Of a DNA stretch of 64,000 bases, positions 52,795 to 61,829 are shown in pieces; positions within the stretch are counted from its first letter, which is position 1, and every line of letters starts with the position of its first letter. Under the pieces are notes generated by a model that was not told the DNA's origin, searched no databases, and worked only from the letters and a program-made list of their open reading frames with translations. The DNA comes from Phycisphaerales bacterium. GTDB taxonomy: Bacteria > Planctomycetota > Phycisphaerae > Phycisphaerales > UBA1924. The stretch is from NCBI GenBank assembly GCA_023382935.1, contig JAHDXL010000008.1, forward strand, positions 62,001 through 126,000. Reading direction: 5' to 3'. The position numbers and the translations under genes are program-made.

Positions 52795-53460
52795 TCAGGA
52801 CCGACGCTGGCGACGCGAAGCCACCAGACCGCCCAGCGCCAGCAGCGACATCGATCCGGCCGAAGGCAGGATCTCGCCGTTCACTTGCACCGACACCTCC
52901 CGGAAGTCACGATTGAAGAACGAGGTTCCGTTCAGGATATACAACGCGACGAACGCCCCCGGATACGGAGCGTTGCCGGGCAGGTCCATGTCGAACGACC
53001 CCCCATCCGGTCCGTCGAACGTGGTCCCGCTCAGCATCACGTTGCTTAGCAGGCCGGTGAAGAACGTGATTCCATACCCAGGCGTATGGAACGTCCCATT
53101 AATCGTCCCGGTGATGGTGTCGCCATCGTCATCCGTCAGCGTGAACGAGCCGACGCCCGACGCATTCTGCGCGTCAATGATCGACACGTTCATCGTAATG
53201 TTCACGTCGGCGAACGCCGAAGCGGTCAGGAATCCCGTGTCAAAATTCGCCGTGCCGATCGGACCAGCCAGCCGGGTCACGTCACCCGACGTGCTCAACG
53301 CGGCCGTGTCGCTCGCGTTTGCCTGGAACACGCCGCTGCCCGTGCTGAACGACCCGGCCAAGTCGGTAAACCCAAAACTCAGGATCGGGGCTGCGGTCGT
53401 CACAGCCGCCAATCCCGCAATGGCCCCGCCGACGGCCGTTACTTGTGCGCTCAATCGCAT
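52795..53460 (-). CDS. PEP-CTERM-type exported protein, paralog C
   Basis: A 221-residue protein with signal peptide MRLSAQVTAVGGAIAGLAAV (cleavage near TTAAP). The body repeats the family pattern: [79 protein letters not shown] and FREVSVQVNGEILPSAG. It ends SMSLLALGGLVASRRQRRS. GAGGTGGAG precedes the ATG at 53460; the longer open frame upstream is not supported by any feature. It is the first gene of the tandem set on the minus strand and lies 353 bp downstream of the LuxR-type gene. Confidence 0.75.
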   Translation of the reverse strand: MRLSAQVTAVGGAIAGLAAVTTAAPILSFGFTDLAGSFSTGSGVFQANASDTAALSTSGDVTRLAGPIGTANFDTGFLTASAFADVNITMNVSIIDAQNASGVGSFTLTDDDGDTITGTINGTFHTPGYGITFFTGLLSNVMLSGTTFDGPDGGSFDMDLPGNAPYPGAFVALYILNGTSFFNRDFREVSVQVNGEILPSAGSMSLLALGGLVASRRQRRS

Positions 53461-53813
53461 CACTCTCCACCTCTTCTCTCTCACGCGCTGGACCCACACA
53501 GCGGCAACAGCGCAAACACATTCCAAACCCAACGCTCTCCCGGCGGCATCCGACCGCCTCAAGCCTGAAAGTGCCTCAGATCCGGTGTGATGCAACCCAA
53601 ACATGGAGATTCTGCGGGAGTTCCTGCAAATCCCCTGGCCGCCCGCGCACGCGCACCATGACTCCCCGAATTGGGGCAACTGGCACTTAAGGCGCACAGT
53701 GCACGATCCGTCTGGGCACTGCACGCTTGGCGGAATCACTCCCAGCCTCAGGGGGCAGCGTCGTCCTGCTCGCGAGCAGGGCGTGATCGAGAGGCCTGGT
53801 CGGAGTTGTGGCT
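53461..53813. promoter_or_regulatory. intergenic region with a 16-bp perfect palindrome
   Basis: 353 bp without a gene between the LuxR-type regulator and paralog C. At 53764-53779 CCTGCTCGCGAGCAGG is a perfect palindrome with no loop, suited to a dimeric DNA-binding protein or a short hairpin just after the regulator gene. A second element, GCACAGTGCAC and then CACTGCAC near 53695-53730, is an imperfect repeat. No promoter boxes are sure. Confidence 0.35.
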
Positions 53814-54410
53814 CTAGCCGTGAAAGCGGCCTAGTTGGTCCAGTTTCATGGCCGGGAGTCCGGCATCGGCCGCGATGCGGGCGAGTTCCGCCTTCGTCCG
53901 ACACCCCAGCTTTTTCCCTAGTGAGATGCGATGCCCCTGAATCGTCCGCTCACTGCGGTGCAGGACTTGCGACATCTGCCTGGAGGTCAGCCCGTCCCCG
54001 ATGAGTTTGAGCACCTCGAGTTCACGCCGTGTCAGCCTCGCCAGCGGGCCGAGGTCGCGATACCGGAACTTGTACAAAGGGATGCCGTTGACCTCGAGGT
54101 TGATTCCCCGCCAGTCCCGCTCGGTGAAGCAGTCGTACACGATGTCGGTTCCGTTGTCCGAACGTGGGCGAAAGAGGAACATCGACCAAATTCCGCCGAT
54201 CATCACGACCGCCAGGAAGGGCGTCCTTTCCCGCGCATGCTTCTCGAGCGTCGAAAGGAACTCCTCCGCCAGATCCGGCGGGCAGAACTCGCTGAGGTGA
54301 CGACCGGTCAGGTCTTCCTTCGATCTTCCGATTCGCGAAGCACAATCCTCGTCCGCCCGAATGACGAGCCCCGAAGCGTTCAGAATGGTGACCTCGCGCT
54401 GCTCAGGCAT
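53814..54410 (-). CDS. PAS-LuxR transcriptional regulator
   Basis: A 198-residue regulator. The N-terminal ~110 residues are PAS-like (ILNASGLVIRADEDCASRIG, RHLSEFCPPDLAEEFLS). The C-terminal part (residues about 125-190) is a LuxR/GerE helix-turn-helix: ARLTRRELEVLKLIGDGLTS followed by RQMSQVLHRSERTIQGHRIS and GKKLGCRTKAELARI. There is no receiver domain, so sensing would be through the PAS part; no cofactor residues are clear. It is divergent from the PilZ-receiver-HPt gene across a 484-bp region, and upstream of the tandem PEP-CTERM genes, which are candidates for its control. Confidence 0.8.
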   Translation of the reverse strand: MPEQREVTILNASGLVIRADEDCASRIGRSKEDLTGRHLSEFCPPDLAEEFLSTLEKHARERTPFLAVVMIGGIWSMFLFRPRSDNGTDIVYDCFTERDWRGINLEVNGIPLYKFRYRDLGPLARLTRRELEVLKLIGDGLTSRQMSQVLHRSERTIQGHRISLGKKLGCRTKAELARIAADAGLPAMKLDQLGRFHG

Positions 54411-54894
54411 GGATCACTGAAATCCAGAGAACGGGCTGTCCCTTGAGTACCCGGATACCGCGCATGCCGCGGAAGGACCGCAGGCACTGTCACTGCCTTC
54501 CTACCTGGCTCTCCCCCGGAACTGCCTTCCCTCGCGCGGGCGCAGCCGCTTCGCCCACACATCATACGTGATATCGACCTTTCGGTACGGAATGAAACGC
54601 CGCACAAAGCGCCTGTTTTCGCCGGGAACTGTTACGCCGGGCGCTCGCGGCATTGCGCCATGACGCGATGTGCATACGCAATCTGCATATGCAAGACCTG
54701 GCGGCACGCGCATCTGCCGTTCTTGTCGAGCGATGTAATCGCTTTCAGAAACTGGCATCACCAGATCCGGTGCCGGCGCGAGCGTGTGGTTTTGCCGATT
54801 GTGGCGCAAAAGCGCTCGTTTTTGAGATGAACACCCCAACCCGGCCGCGCGCACAGGCGCATTTCTCCGATGGCACCGTCGGGAGGCCCCGACC
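54411..54894. promoter_or_regulatory. long intergenic region with repeated TGCATA boxes
   Basis: 484 bp without a supported gene, between two divergent genes. It contains TGCATA at 54671 and again at 54684, the second as part of the 10-bp palindrome TGCATATGCA (54684-54693). A stem AGCGAT/ATCGCT occurs near 54730. These could be operators for the PAS-LuxR regulator or the PilZ gene, and both promoters must lie here. No clear -35/-10 pair was found. Confidence 0.35.
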
Positions 54895-56106
54895 ATGAGC
54901 GAACACGGCATGCGACCGTCGCTGCCATTGCCCCAGATCGAGACGTTCCCATTGCTCCAGGCCGATGCGCTCGTAACGCTGGCCGAAGAAACCGCCATCC
55001 GACCCGACGTGCCGCTGACCCAGGCTCGCCGGGCGGCCATGCAGGGGGTGCGCTTCGATCGCAACGCGATCAAGTTTTTCATCTTCCACCCGGGCGGGAG
55101 TGCATCGTGCAAGTCGGCCTACGTCTACCGCATCAACACCCAGGTGGCCGCTATTCTGCACCGTGGGTACATCCACCCCGGAACGCGGTGCGAAGTGGAC
55201 TTGGTGTCGCTCGACGGAGACGCCGTGGTCGTGCGCGCCAGCATCGTGCAGTGTCGCCATCTGGCCGGGCTGATTCATGACTCTCTTGTCGAGTTTGACG
55301 ACAGACTCAATCTTCGCCGCTTCGTCAAATGGACCCCCGAAGTTGCCTCACTGGTCGCCGAGACCGAAAAACCGCGCCCGCTGCGAGGGCGTGTGCTGCA
55401 CATCGAGCCTTCGGCCTCCGAGCGAGCCCTGTTTGCGTCACGCCTGGCGAACACTCAACTCCGCCTCGTCGCCGTGCCTGACGCGCCGGCTGCCTACGAC
55501 GAGACCAAACGAACAGGGAACTGGCAGTTGATCGTGTCCGAACTCCGAGTCGGCGACACGGTCGCTTCCGAAGTCGCAAGGAAACTGCGCGAACTGGGCG
55601 AGCACGCGCCGCTCCTGCTGCTGACGAGTGAGCGCGGACCTCGCCGTCAGACGGTGGTGGATGATTCGGAGGCCTCCGGCGTGCTGGACAAGCCGTACTC
55701 ACCCGATGCATTGCTGGCCCTGGTGTCTTCGCTCCTGCCAGCGACGGTCACGGGCAACTACGACATGTGCCCGTCCGGGCGGGTGTGCTCGACACTGCGC
55801 GAGGGCGATGAGGCTCGCCAACTGGTCGAAGGGTACATCGCCGAGTGCACCTCGCACATTGCCGAACTCGAGCGATCCGCGGTCCACGACGACGTGCCGG
55901 CCTGTCGCGCCCTGTGTCTCTGGCTGGCTGGCAGTGCTGAGGCCTTCGGTTTTGGCGTGATCGCCGATCACGCGGGTCAGGTGGTGACGGAAATCGACGC
56001 GGCCGGCTCAACCCTTGAAGCCCAGCGTTCTCTCAGTGCCCTGTTGGGAATGCTGCGGAGACTGTCCATCTGTGGCCCGGGTGGGTGCGGCGCGGCGGCG
56101 ACGTGA
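54895..56106 (+). CDS. PilZ-like / degenerate receiver / degenerate HPt protein
   Basis: A 403-residue cytosolic protein after GGGAGG. Residues about 45-145 resemble a PilZ domain (AAMQGVRFDRNAIKFFIFHP, DGDAVVVRASIVQCRHLAGL). Residues about 165-283 follow the receiver fold: GRVLHIEPSASERALFASRL, QLIVSELRVGD, LLLLTSERG, VLDKPYSPDALLALV. The phospho-acceptor Asp is replaced by Glu216 (LIVSEL), while Thr244 and Lys266 remain. Residues about 300-395 resemble an HPt helical bundle (CRALCLWLAGSAEAFGFGVI), but the His of the HxLKG motif is Leu342 and its Lys Ala345. Both transfer residues are thus lost. It could be a constitutive or c-di-GMP-responsive scaffold. It is divergent from the PAS-LuxR gene. 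Confidence 0.62.
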   Translation: MSEHGMRPSLPLPQIETFPLLQADALVTLAEETAIRPDVPLTQARRAAMQGVRFDRNAIKFFIFHPGGSASCKSAYVYRINTQVAAILHRGYIHPGTRCEVDLVSLDGDAVVVRASIVQCRHLAGLIHDSLVEFDDRLNLRRFVKWTPEVASLVAETEKPRPLRGRVLHIEPSASERALFASRLANTQLRLVAVPDAPAAYDETKRTGNWQLIVSELRVGDTVASEVARKLRELGEHAPLLLLTSERGPRRQTVVDDSEASGVLDKPYSPDALLALVSSLLPATVTGNYDMCPSGRVCSTLREGDEARQLVEGYIAECTSHIAELERSAVHDDVPACRALCLWLAGSAEAFGFGVIADHAGQVVTEIDAAGSTLEAQRSLSALLGMLRRLSICGPGGCGAAAT

Positions 56107-56125
56107 ATACTTCTGAGAAAAACTA

Positions 56126-56938
56126 TCAATCTGTTTCATTGGTGTTGGTTACAGTTGCAGGCATTTCAACACCCGGCGGCGCATCATCGAGTCGCGCCGC
56201 TGCTGCCGACGTATTGGCAAATCGCATCCGGCGGACTCCGACGTACACCAGCGACTCGAACCACAGCAGCCCGATGAGGAAGCCTGCGATCGGCATCCAA
56301 TAGTGGGCCGTCAGCGTGAGTTCCCAGGTCGCCCAGACCTCGCGTTGCGCAAGCCATGCGACACCGGAGCCCAGCGCCCAGCCGGCCCAGGTGAGAAGGG
56401 CCGCGACAATCCACCCAATGGCGGCGTGCGCGACGATGGTCTCGGCCACCGCGCGCGTGATGCGCCGATGATGCAGGCGACCGAAGACGCGAATCCCGCT
56501 CCTCTCGATCGCCGTCAGCCCCAGCAGGATAAGCACGAAGAGCACGAATCCCATCACCGGCGCGATCACCCCCACGAGAATGGTCGTGCCGATTCCCGGT
56601 GAAGCATGCATCGCCGCTATCAGCGCACGAAAGCCCACCAGCAGCGCCAGCAGCGAGCCCGCCCAGGCGATCGACTCGGCCTCGAGCCGCCGGGCCGACT
56701 GCTCATCCACCCGAACCTGCCCATACATCCGCCAAGGCGAGCGGATGAAGCCCGCCATGTTGCGCAACACGCCCAGAGACCTGCCGCGCTGCCATGGGCT
56801 GCCCGTCCGGGAATCAGGATGGCTTTCGTCAATCGGGCGCCCGCACTCGGGGCAGGCATCGCGCCGGCGTAGCCCGTTGAGCAGATATCCGCAATGCTCG
56901 CAGAGAAGATCATCGGGTTGTGGTCGGTCTGCACGCAT
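56126..56938 (-). CDS. membrane protein with N-terminal zinc ribbon
   Basis: A 270-residue protein. Its N-terminus has a zinc ribbon, LLCEHCGYLLNGLRRRDACP followed by ECGRPI, typical of many planctomycete membrane proteins. Four or five hydrophobic helices follow (SLLALLVGFRALIAAM, IGTTILVGVIAPVMGFVLFV, WIVAALLTWAGWALGSGVAW, HYWMPIAGFLIGLLWFESLV), with a region VFGRLHHRRITRAVAETIVA between. Yip1-like families have this layout but the match is not firm. Start at 56938 is chosen because the ribbon begins soon after; no strong ribosome site. It converges with the PilZ gene, 19 bases away. Confidence 0.65.
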   Translation of the reverse strand: MRADRPQPDDLLCEHCGYLLNGLRRRDACPECGRPIDESHPDSRTGSPWQRGRSLGVLRNMAGFIRSPWRMYGQVRVDEQSARRLEAESIAWAGSLLALLVGFRALIAAMHASPGIGTTILVGVIAPVMGFVLFVLILLGLTAIERSGIRVFGRLHHRRITRAVAETIVAHAAIGWIVAALLTWAGWALGSGVAWLAQREVWATWELTLTAHYWMPIAGFLIGLLWFESLVYVGVRRMRFANTSAAAARLDDAPPGVEMPATVTNTNETD

Positions 56939-57110
56939 CGTCGCAGCGGACGATACTCCCGCGCCGGCCAGGCGGATGCGGGGCGTGCCATCGGCTCGGA
57001 GAGTCGATCCACCCCAGGGCCATAGCCCTCGCACGGGCAAGATTCCGGCGGATGGGTCTACACTTGCCGCACCAGTCCATCGGCTGGCGGACCCCCTCAC
57101 GGAGCCTCGC

Positions 57111-57593
57111 TTGGTCAGGATCGAACGGATCCATCTCGATCACCCGCTGTACGCTCAGGAGTGTGCCCTGCGCGAGCAGGTTCTGCTGGCTCCGGTGGGG
57201 TACGACATGGACCGCTTCCGAGCCGAGTACCCGGGCATGGAAGAGGGCTTCATCCACTTCGTTGCGGTGGTCGATCATCCGTCGGGTCCGCGCGTGGTGG
57301 GCACGGCCCTGTTGCGCCCGAACTACCCCGAGGTCGGCATGGGCAAGGTCATGCAGGTTGCAGTCGACCGCCAGCGCCAGGGGGAGGGCATCGGACGCAA
57401 TCTCATCATCGCCGTGGAGAGCCACGGATTCGGTCGGCTTGGATTGCGCGAGATTTTCTGCCACGCTCAACTCTCGGCCGTTGGCTTCTACGAACGCCTG
57501 GGATGGACCGCCGACGAGGAGGTCTTTCTCGAGGCCGGCATCGATCACCGTCGGCTGGCCATCCGCGACGCGGACGTTGGGCAACCGCGATAG
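57111..57593 (+). CDS. GNAT-family acetyltransferase
   Basis: A 160-residue protein. A TTG start at 57111 is inferred because GGAG lies 7 bases upstream and no ATG or GTG in frame precedes the conserved fold; it begins MVRIERIHLDHPLYAQECAL. The acetyl-CoA motif VMQVAVDRQRQGEGIGRNLI is clear, followed by EIFCHAQLSAVGFYERLGW. The fold matches small GNAT enzymes such as ElaA-like proteins (LREQVL ... VAVDRQRQGEGIGR); substrate unknown. It is the first gene of a plus-strand run with hpt 10 bases downstream, so it is probably co-transcribed. Confidence 0.8.
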   Translation: MVRIERIHLDHPLYAQECALREQVLLAPVGYDMDRFRAEYPGMEEGFIHFVAVVDHPSGPRVVGTALLRPNYPEVGMGKVMQVAVDRQRQGEGIGRNLIIAVESHGFGRLGLREIFCHAQLSAVGFYERLGWTADEEVFLEAGIDHRRLAIRDADVGQPR

Positions 57594-57603
57594 GGGCAGG
57601 GCG

Positions 57604-58182
57604 ATGTTTTTCGAGATCGACCAGGTGCTGATCAGTCGCGAGCGCATCGCCGCCCGCGTGCGCGAACTGGCCGGACAACTGGCGGCCGACCTTGCCAGGC
57701 AGTTGCGGCAGGAGCAAGCCGGCCCGGGCGTGGAAGGGCGCGTCGTCCTCGTGCCCATCATGACCGGCGCAATGATCTTCACTGCCGACCTGATCCGCGA
57801 GATGCCCATCAAACTGGCGCTCGGGCTGGTCGCTGTTTCGAGTTATCCGGGCGAGTCGATCACGTCGAAGGGCGCCCATCTGGCCAGCGAACTGCCGCGC
57901 GACTTGGCCGGCAAGCACGTGGTCATCATCGACGACATCCTCGATTCCGGTCAGACGCTGCACCTGATCCGCAAGGCCATTATCGAGCAGCAGGCCGCTT
58001 CGGTCCGGATCTGCGTCCTGCTCAACAAGCAGGTGCCGCGGGTGGTCGAGGTGACGCCCGACTACGTGGGTTTCGACATTCCCGACGCCTTTGTCGTGGG
58101 ATATGGACTCGATTATGACGGGTATTACCGCAATTACCCGGAGATCGCCACGCTCAAGCCCCTGGCCCTGGCCGATCGATAG
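57604..58182 (+). CDS. hpt: hypoxanthine phosphoribosyltransferase
   Basis: A 192-residue enzyme. VVLVPIMTGAMIFTADLIRE is the first loop and VVIIDDILDSGQTLHLIRKA the PRPP-binding motif with the two Asp. PDYVGFDIPDAFVVGYGLDY and then YYRNYPEIATL form the typical C-terminal part. It converts hypoxanthine or guanine and PRPP to IMP or GMP in purine salvage. It is 10 bases after the GNAT gene and 7 bases before the PH-domain gene, so a tight operon. Confidence 0.93.
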   Translation: MFFEIDQVLISRERIAARVRELAGQLAADLARQLRQEQAGPGVEGRVVLVPIMTGAMIFTADLIREMPIKLALGLVAVSSYPGESITSKGAHLASELPRDLAGKHVVIIDDILDSGQTLHLIRKAIIEQQAASVRICVLLNKQVPRVVEVTPDYVGFDIPDAFVVGYGLDYDGYYRNYPEIATLKPLALADR

Positions 58183-58189
58183 GGCTTCC

Positions 58190-58762
58190 ATGTCGAGCCA
58201 CACGCACGACACTTCGGCGAGCGGTCGGGCCCGGCGTACCATCGGGCGCGGGTTCGTGCCGGGCGACGAGGCCATCCTCTTCGATCGTCACCCCTCCTTC
58301 TGGCTCGTTTTCCTCCGCGCCGGACCGGTGGTTCTGTCCATCGTTGCTCTGGCTCTCGTCGTGGATTTTCTGGTCGCGTTGGCTCGCTACTCTTTGGGGT
58401 TCGATTCGGCGGCGTCCGGTCTGCTTTGGGGTTGGCTGTCTTGGATCTGCGTGGGGATCACTGCCCTTGCCTTTGGATGGGCTTTCCTGGACTGGCTCTG
58501 CCGCCGCTACGTCCTGACCGATCGTCGAGCGATCGTCATCTCCGGCGTCCTGCACCAGCAGATGGCCGAACTCCCGCTCGAGCGGGTGCAAAACGTCGGC
58601 ATCTCGAAGCCGCTGGTTCCGCGCCTGCTGAGGCTGGGTCACGTCGGACTCGCGTCGGCCGGGACCGATGGGTACGAAGTCGTCTGGCGCGCCCTCGCTT
58701 TCCCGGAGGACGGCGCCCGTGAGATTCGCAAGGCCATCGATGCCGGAAAGGCCAGGCCGTGA
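58190..58762 (+). CDS. membrane protein with bacterial PH-like domain (YdbS type)
   Basis: A 190-residue protein with two central hydrophobic helices (VVLSIVALALVVDFLVALAR, WICVGITALAFGWAFLDWLC) and a C-terminal bacterial PH domain, RRYVLTDRRAIVISGVLHQQ followed by MAELPLERVQNVGISKPLVP and GHVGLASAGTDGYEVVWRAL. YdbS/bPH2 proteins have this layout and are found near membrane or secretion genes; function is not firmly known. The stop overlaps coaE by four (GTGA). It starts 7 bases after hpt. Confidence 0.8.
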   Translation: MSSHTHDTSASGRARRTIGRGFVPGDEAILFDRHPSFWLVFLRAGPVVLSIVALALVVDFLVALARYSLGFDSAASGLLWGWLSWICVGITALAFGWAFLDWLCRRYVLTDRRAIVISGVLHQQMAELPLERVQNVGISKPLVPRLLRLGHVGLASAGTDGYEVVWRALAFPEDGAREIRKAIDAGKARP

Positions 58763-59397
58763 CGCCCGCCCGCAGGTTTGCCGTCATCGGCGTGGTGGGG
58801 GGGATCGGCTCGGGCAAGAGCACGGTGGCTGGGATGCTCGGCGAACTGGGGTGTGTGGTCATCGACTCGGATGCACAGGCCCGGCGCGCGTTGCAGCGCC
58901 CGGAGGTGATCGCCGAACTGGTGGGCTGGTGGGGCTCCGGCGTGCTCGACGCCGAAGGGCTGATCGATCGCAAGGCGGTGGCAAGGATTGTCTTTGCCGA
59001 CGCGGACCAGCGATCGCGGCTGGAGGGGCTGATTCATCCCCTGATCGCGCAAAGCCGGGCGGTGCAGATCGAGGAAGCGCGCCGGTCCGGACGGGCCGGG
59101 GTGGTGATCGACGCGCCGCTGCTCTATGAAGCCGGGCTGGAGCGCGAGTGTGACGCGGTGGTGTTCGTGGAATGCCCGTTCGAGGATCGTCTGGCGCGGG
59201 TGCAGGCGTCGCGGGGGTGGGATGAGCGGGAACTGCGCCAGAGAGAAAAAGCGCAACTCCCCCTTGAAGAAAAGCGCCGACGGGCCGATTATCTGGTAGT
59301 GAACACCGGCAACCTCCCGGATCTGCGCTTGGAGGTTGCCCAGATCTTCACGTCGATCACCGAGGCAAGTGAGTCGTCTGACGGCCCGACGCGGTGA
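58759..59397 (+). CDS. coaE: dephospho-CoA kinase
   Basis: A 212-residue kinase with GTG start overlapping the PH gene. P-loop VGGIGSGKSTVAGMLGELGC, DSDAQARRALQRPEVI, LEGLIHPLI, VVIDAPLLYEAGLERECDAV and RADYLVVNTGNLPDL are the family's signature pieces. It phosphorylates the 3'-OH of dephospho-CoA in the last step of CoA synthesis. Its position in front of rho is noted; the 216-bp gap between them holds a CCACCC-CC-GGGTGG hairpin at 59438-59451, which may act as an attenuator or terminator. Confidence 0.94.
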   Translation: MTPARRFAVIGVVGGIGSGKSTVAGMLGELGCVVIDSDAQARRALQRPEVIAELVGWWGSGVLDAEGLIDRKAVARIVFADADQRSRLEGLIHPLIAQSRAVQIEEARRSGRAGVVIDAPLLYEAGLERECDAVVFVECPFEDRLARVQASRGWDERELRQREKAQLPLEEKRRRADYLVVNTGNLPDLRLEVAQIFTSITEASESSDGPTR

Positions 59398-59613
59398 GCG
59401 TCTGCCTGTTGGACGCCGGAAGACGCGGATGAGGCTTCCACCCCCGGGTGGGCCGGGCGTGCGGCAAGAAGCCCCGATCAACTCCGGAGACTTTGACGAT
59501 TTGGTCCATTTCCCGGTTCAACGCCGCAGGCGTGCTTCCGGTACTCCCCGATAGTTGGGGTCTTGCATCCGGCTTCGCCGGCTCAAGTCGTGTCCACGGC
59601 ACGCAGATAAAGG

Positions 59614-61431
59614 ATGAAGAAAGGTATGACCAAGACCAGCGAGGTCGTCGAACAGGACACCGGGTCGAAGAAGAAGCGCACCCGCTCAAAGCGGGCGGAG
59701 GCCGAAGACACTGGATCGAAGGGAGAAGGGGCGCCAGCCCCGGCTCCGACTCCGGCCCCGACTCCGGCGCCTGCTCAGACTCCGCCACCCACCCCGGTGC
59801 CTCGCGCTGAGGTGGAACCGGCCCGATCGCCCGCTGCCCCCGCGCCCGGGCGACCGGATCGTCCGGATCGAGCGGACCGTCCCTTCAATGGGGGTGGTCC
59901 CGACCGCGAGCAGGAAGGGCCTGGCGGCGGGTATGACCAGCGTGACCAGGGCTACGACGGCATGGGTCGCAAGGGTCGCCGCAAGCGCAAGAAGAAGCGC
60001 GGCGGAGGCGGGGGCATGGGCATGGGTGGGGGCGGCGGTGGAAGCGGCGGCGGGATGTCGCCGTACCGCCCCAGCCACGACCACCTGCCGAGCGATGAAG
60101 AACTCGAGCGCGAGGCTGCGGAACTTGAGAAGTTTGCCGCCAAGGCCGGTCCGCTCGACGAAGCCGATCAGTTGACGATTTCCGAGTTGCAGCGGATGGA
60201 GATCGACGAGATCTTCAAGGTGGCGCAACTGGAGGGGATGGAGGATTTCCACCAGATTCCAAAGCAGGAGTTGATCTTCAAGATTCTCAAGGCCCGGGCG
60301 ACGCGGCTGGGCATCATGTTCGGCGAGGGCACGCTGGAGATCATGCCAGACGGGTTCGGGTTCCTGCGCAGCCCGGAGCAGAGTTACCTGCCCGGACCGG
60401 ACGACATTTATGTGAGTCCGAGCCAGATTCGTCGGTTCGGGCTGCGCCGCGGGATGACGGTGCGTGGGGCCATTCGCCCGCCCAAGGAGAGCGAGCGGTA
60501 TTTTGCGCTACTGCGGGTGGAGATTGTCAACGGGCGGATGCCGACGAAGATCCACGACCTGGTGAACTTCGAGGATCTCACGCCCCACCACCCTGAAGAG
60601 CGTTTCGTGCTCGAGACCTCGCCGGACGAGATCGAGATGCGGATCGTCGACCTTGTGGCTCCGATCGGCAAAGGTCAGCGTGCGCTGATCGTGGCTCCGC
60701 CGCGCACGGGCAAGACGGTGCTGATGCAGAAGATGACCAAGGCCATCAACCGCAACTATCCGGACGTGCACATCTTCGTGCTGCTGGTGGACGAGCGTCC
60801 GGAAGAGGTGACGGATTTCCGTCGGAACTGCTCGGGCAAGAACGTGGAAGTGGTGGCGTCGACCTTTGACGAGCAATCGAGCCGGCACGTGGCGGTGGCC
60901 GAGGTGGTGATCGAGAAGGCCAAGCGGATGGTGGAGTTTGGAGATCACGTGGTGATTCTGCTGGACTCGATCACGCGCCTGGCGCGAGCGTACAACGCCG
61001 AGATACCGCACTCGGGCAAGATCATGACGGGTGGTCTGGATTCCAACGCCCTGCAGCGCCCCAAGAAGTTCTTCGGGGCCGCCCGCGCCATCGAGCGGGG
61101 CGGGTCGCTGACGATCATCGGGACGGCGCTGGTGGACACCGGGTCAAAGATGGACGAGGTGATCTTCGAGGAGTTCAAGGGAACGGGCAACAGCGAACTG
61201 CACTTGGACCGTCGCTTGGTCGAGAAGCGGATCTGGCCGGCGATCGACGTGGCTGCCTCGGGCACACGCCGCGAGGAGTTGCTGATGGACCCGAAGGAAC
61301 TGGAACTGGTATACCGCCTGCGGAAGGTTCTCAGCGACATGAACGTGGTCGAGGCCATGGAACTGCTCAAGAGCCGCCTGAAGAAGGTGAAGACCAACGC
61401 CGAGTTCCTGATGACGATGGCGCTGGGATGA
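59614..61431 (+). CDS. rho: transcription termination factor Rho, with long disordered N-terminal insert
   Basis: A 605-residue Rho, longer than the usual ~420. The first 150 residues are low complexity: Pro/Ala/Thr repeats ([20 protein letters not shown]), then [20 protein letters not shown] and Gly. From about residue 180 the conserved core follows: [23 protein letters not shown]-binding [29 protein letters not shown], Walker [11 protein letters not shown] and Walker [17 protein letters not shown], ending with [15 protein letters not shown]. ATGs at 59614 and 59626 are both possible; the ribosome site AAAGG is very close to either. The basic Gly-rich insert likely adds RNA affinity, as in high-GC taxa. 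Confidence 0.94.
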   Translation: MKKGMTKTSEVVEQDTGSKKKRTRSKRAEAEDTGSKGEGAPAPAPTPAPTPAPAQTPPPTPVPRAEVEPARSPAAPAPGRPDRPDRADRPFNGGGPDREQEGPGGGYDQRDQGYDGMGRKGRRKRKKKRGGGGGMGMGGGGGGSGGGMSPYRPSHDHLPSDEELEREAAELEKFAAKAGPLDEADQLTISELQRMEIDEIFKVAQLEGMEDFHQIPKQELIFKILKARATRLGIMFGEGTLEIMPDGFGFLRSPEQSYLPGPDDIYVSPSQIRRFGLRRGMTVRGAIRPPKESERYFALLRVEIVNGRMPTKIHDLVNFEDLTPHHPEERFVLETSPDEIEMRIVDLVAPIGKGQRALIVAPPRTGKTVLMQKMTKAINRNYPDVHIFVLLVDERPEEVTDFRRNCSGKNVEVVASTFDEQSSRHVAVAEVVIEKAKRMVEFGDHVVILLDSITRLARAYNAEIPHSGKIMTGGLDSNALQRPKKFFGAARAIERGGSLTIIGTALVDTGSKMDEVIFEEFKGTGNSELHLDRRLVEKRIWPAIDVAASGTRREELLMDPKELELVYRLRKVLSDMNVVEAMELLKSRLKKVKTNAEFLMTMALG

Positions 61432-61508
61432 TCGAGTCGATTCGCGCGCCGGGCGGCGCTCGGGTACATTGCCATGGTGTCGGGATTTGACTGGCGGGAG
61501 GGCACTCG

Positions 61509-61829
61509 GTGCGTGCGCGGCCGAGGATCTCCGAGTTTGCACTGGTGGGAGTGGCCACCGGGTGGTCATTCTCGCTCGTCCTGGCGGGGTTGTGGAGCGT
61601 GGTGACTGGCGCGACGCGGGCGACGGGATTCTCGGTCGAACTGGTGTCGGCGGGGCTGGGAGCCATCGCGGCCGGGCACGTCGTCTTCCTCTCCTGCGTT
61701 GCCGAGCGTATCTTCCCTCGTGCCAACCGGACGATCGTCCTCTGGATGGAGATGATCTCGTGCGTGATTTTCTTCGTCGCCTCCACGATCTGCCTCGTCG
61801 CGTTGTTCGGTGCTGCGTCGTTGCGCTGA
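61509..61829 (+). CDS. small membrane protein, unknown function
   Basis: A 106-residue protein starting with GTG after GGGAGGG. It contains about three hydrophobic helices ([60 protein letters not shown]). No family recognised. It follows rho by about 77 bases. The next gene starts inside its 3' end (GTG at 61760) or exactly at its stop (ATG at 61829, TGATG), so the two are probably translated in sequence. Confidence 0.6.
   Translation: MRARPRISEFALVGVATGWSFSLVLAGLWSVVTGATRATGFSVELVSAGLGAIAAGHVVFLSCVAERIFPRANRTIVLWMEMISCVIFFVASTICLVALFGAASLR

Noticed and set aside
59398-59613. A short gene between coaE and rho
   Set aside because: Frames are short with no ribosome site; the region better fits a leader with hairpins.
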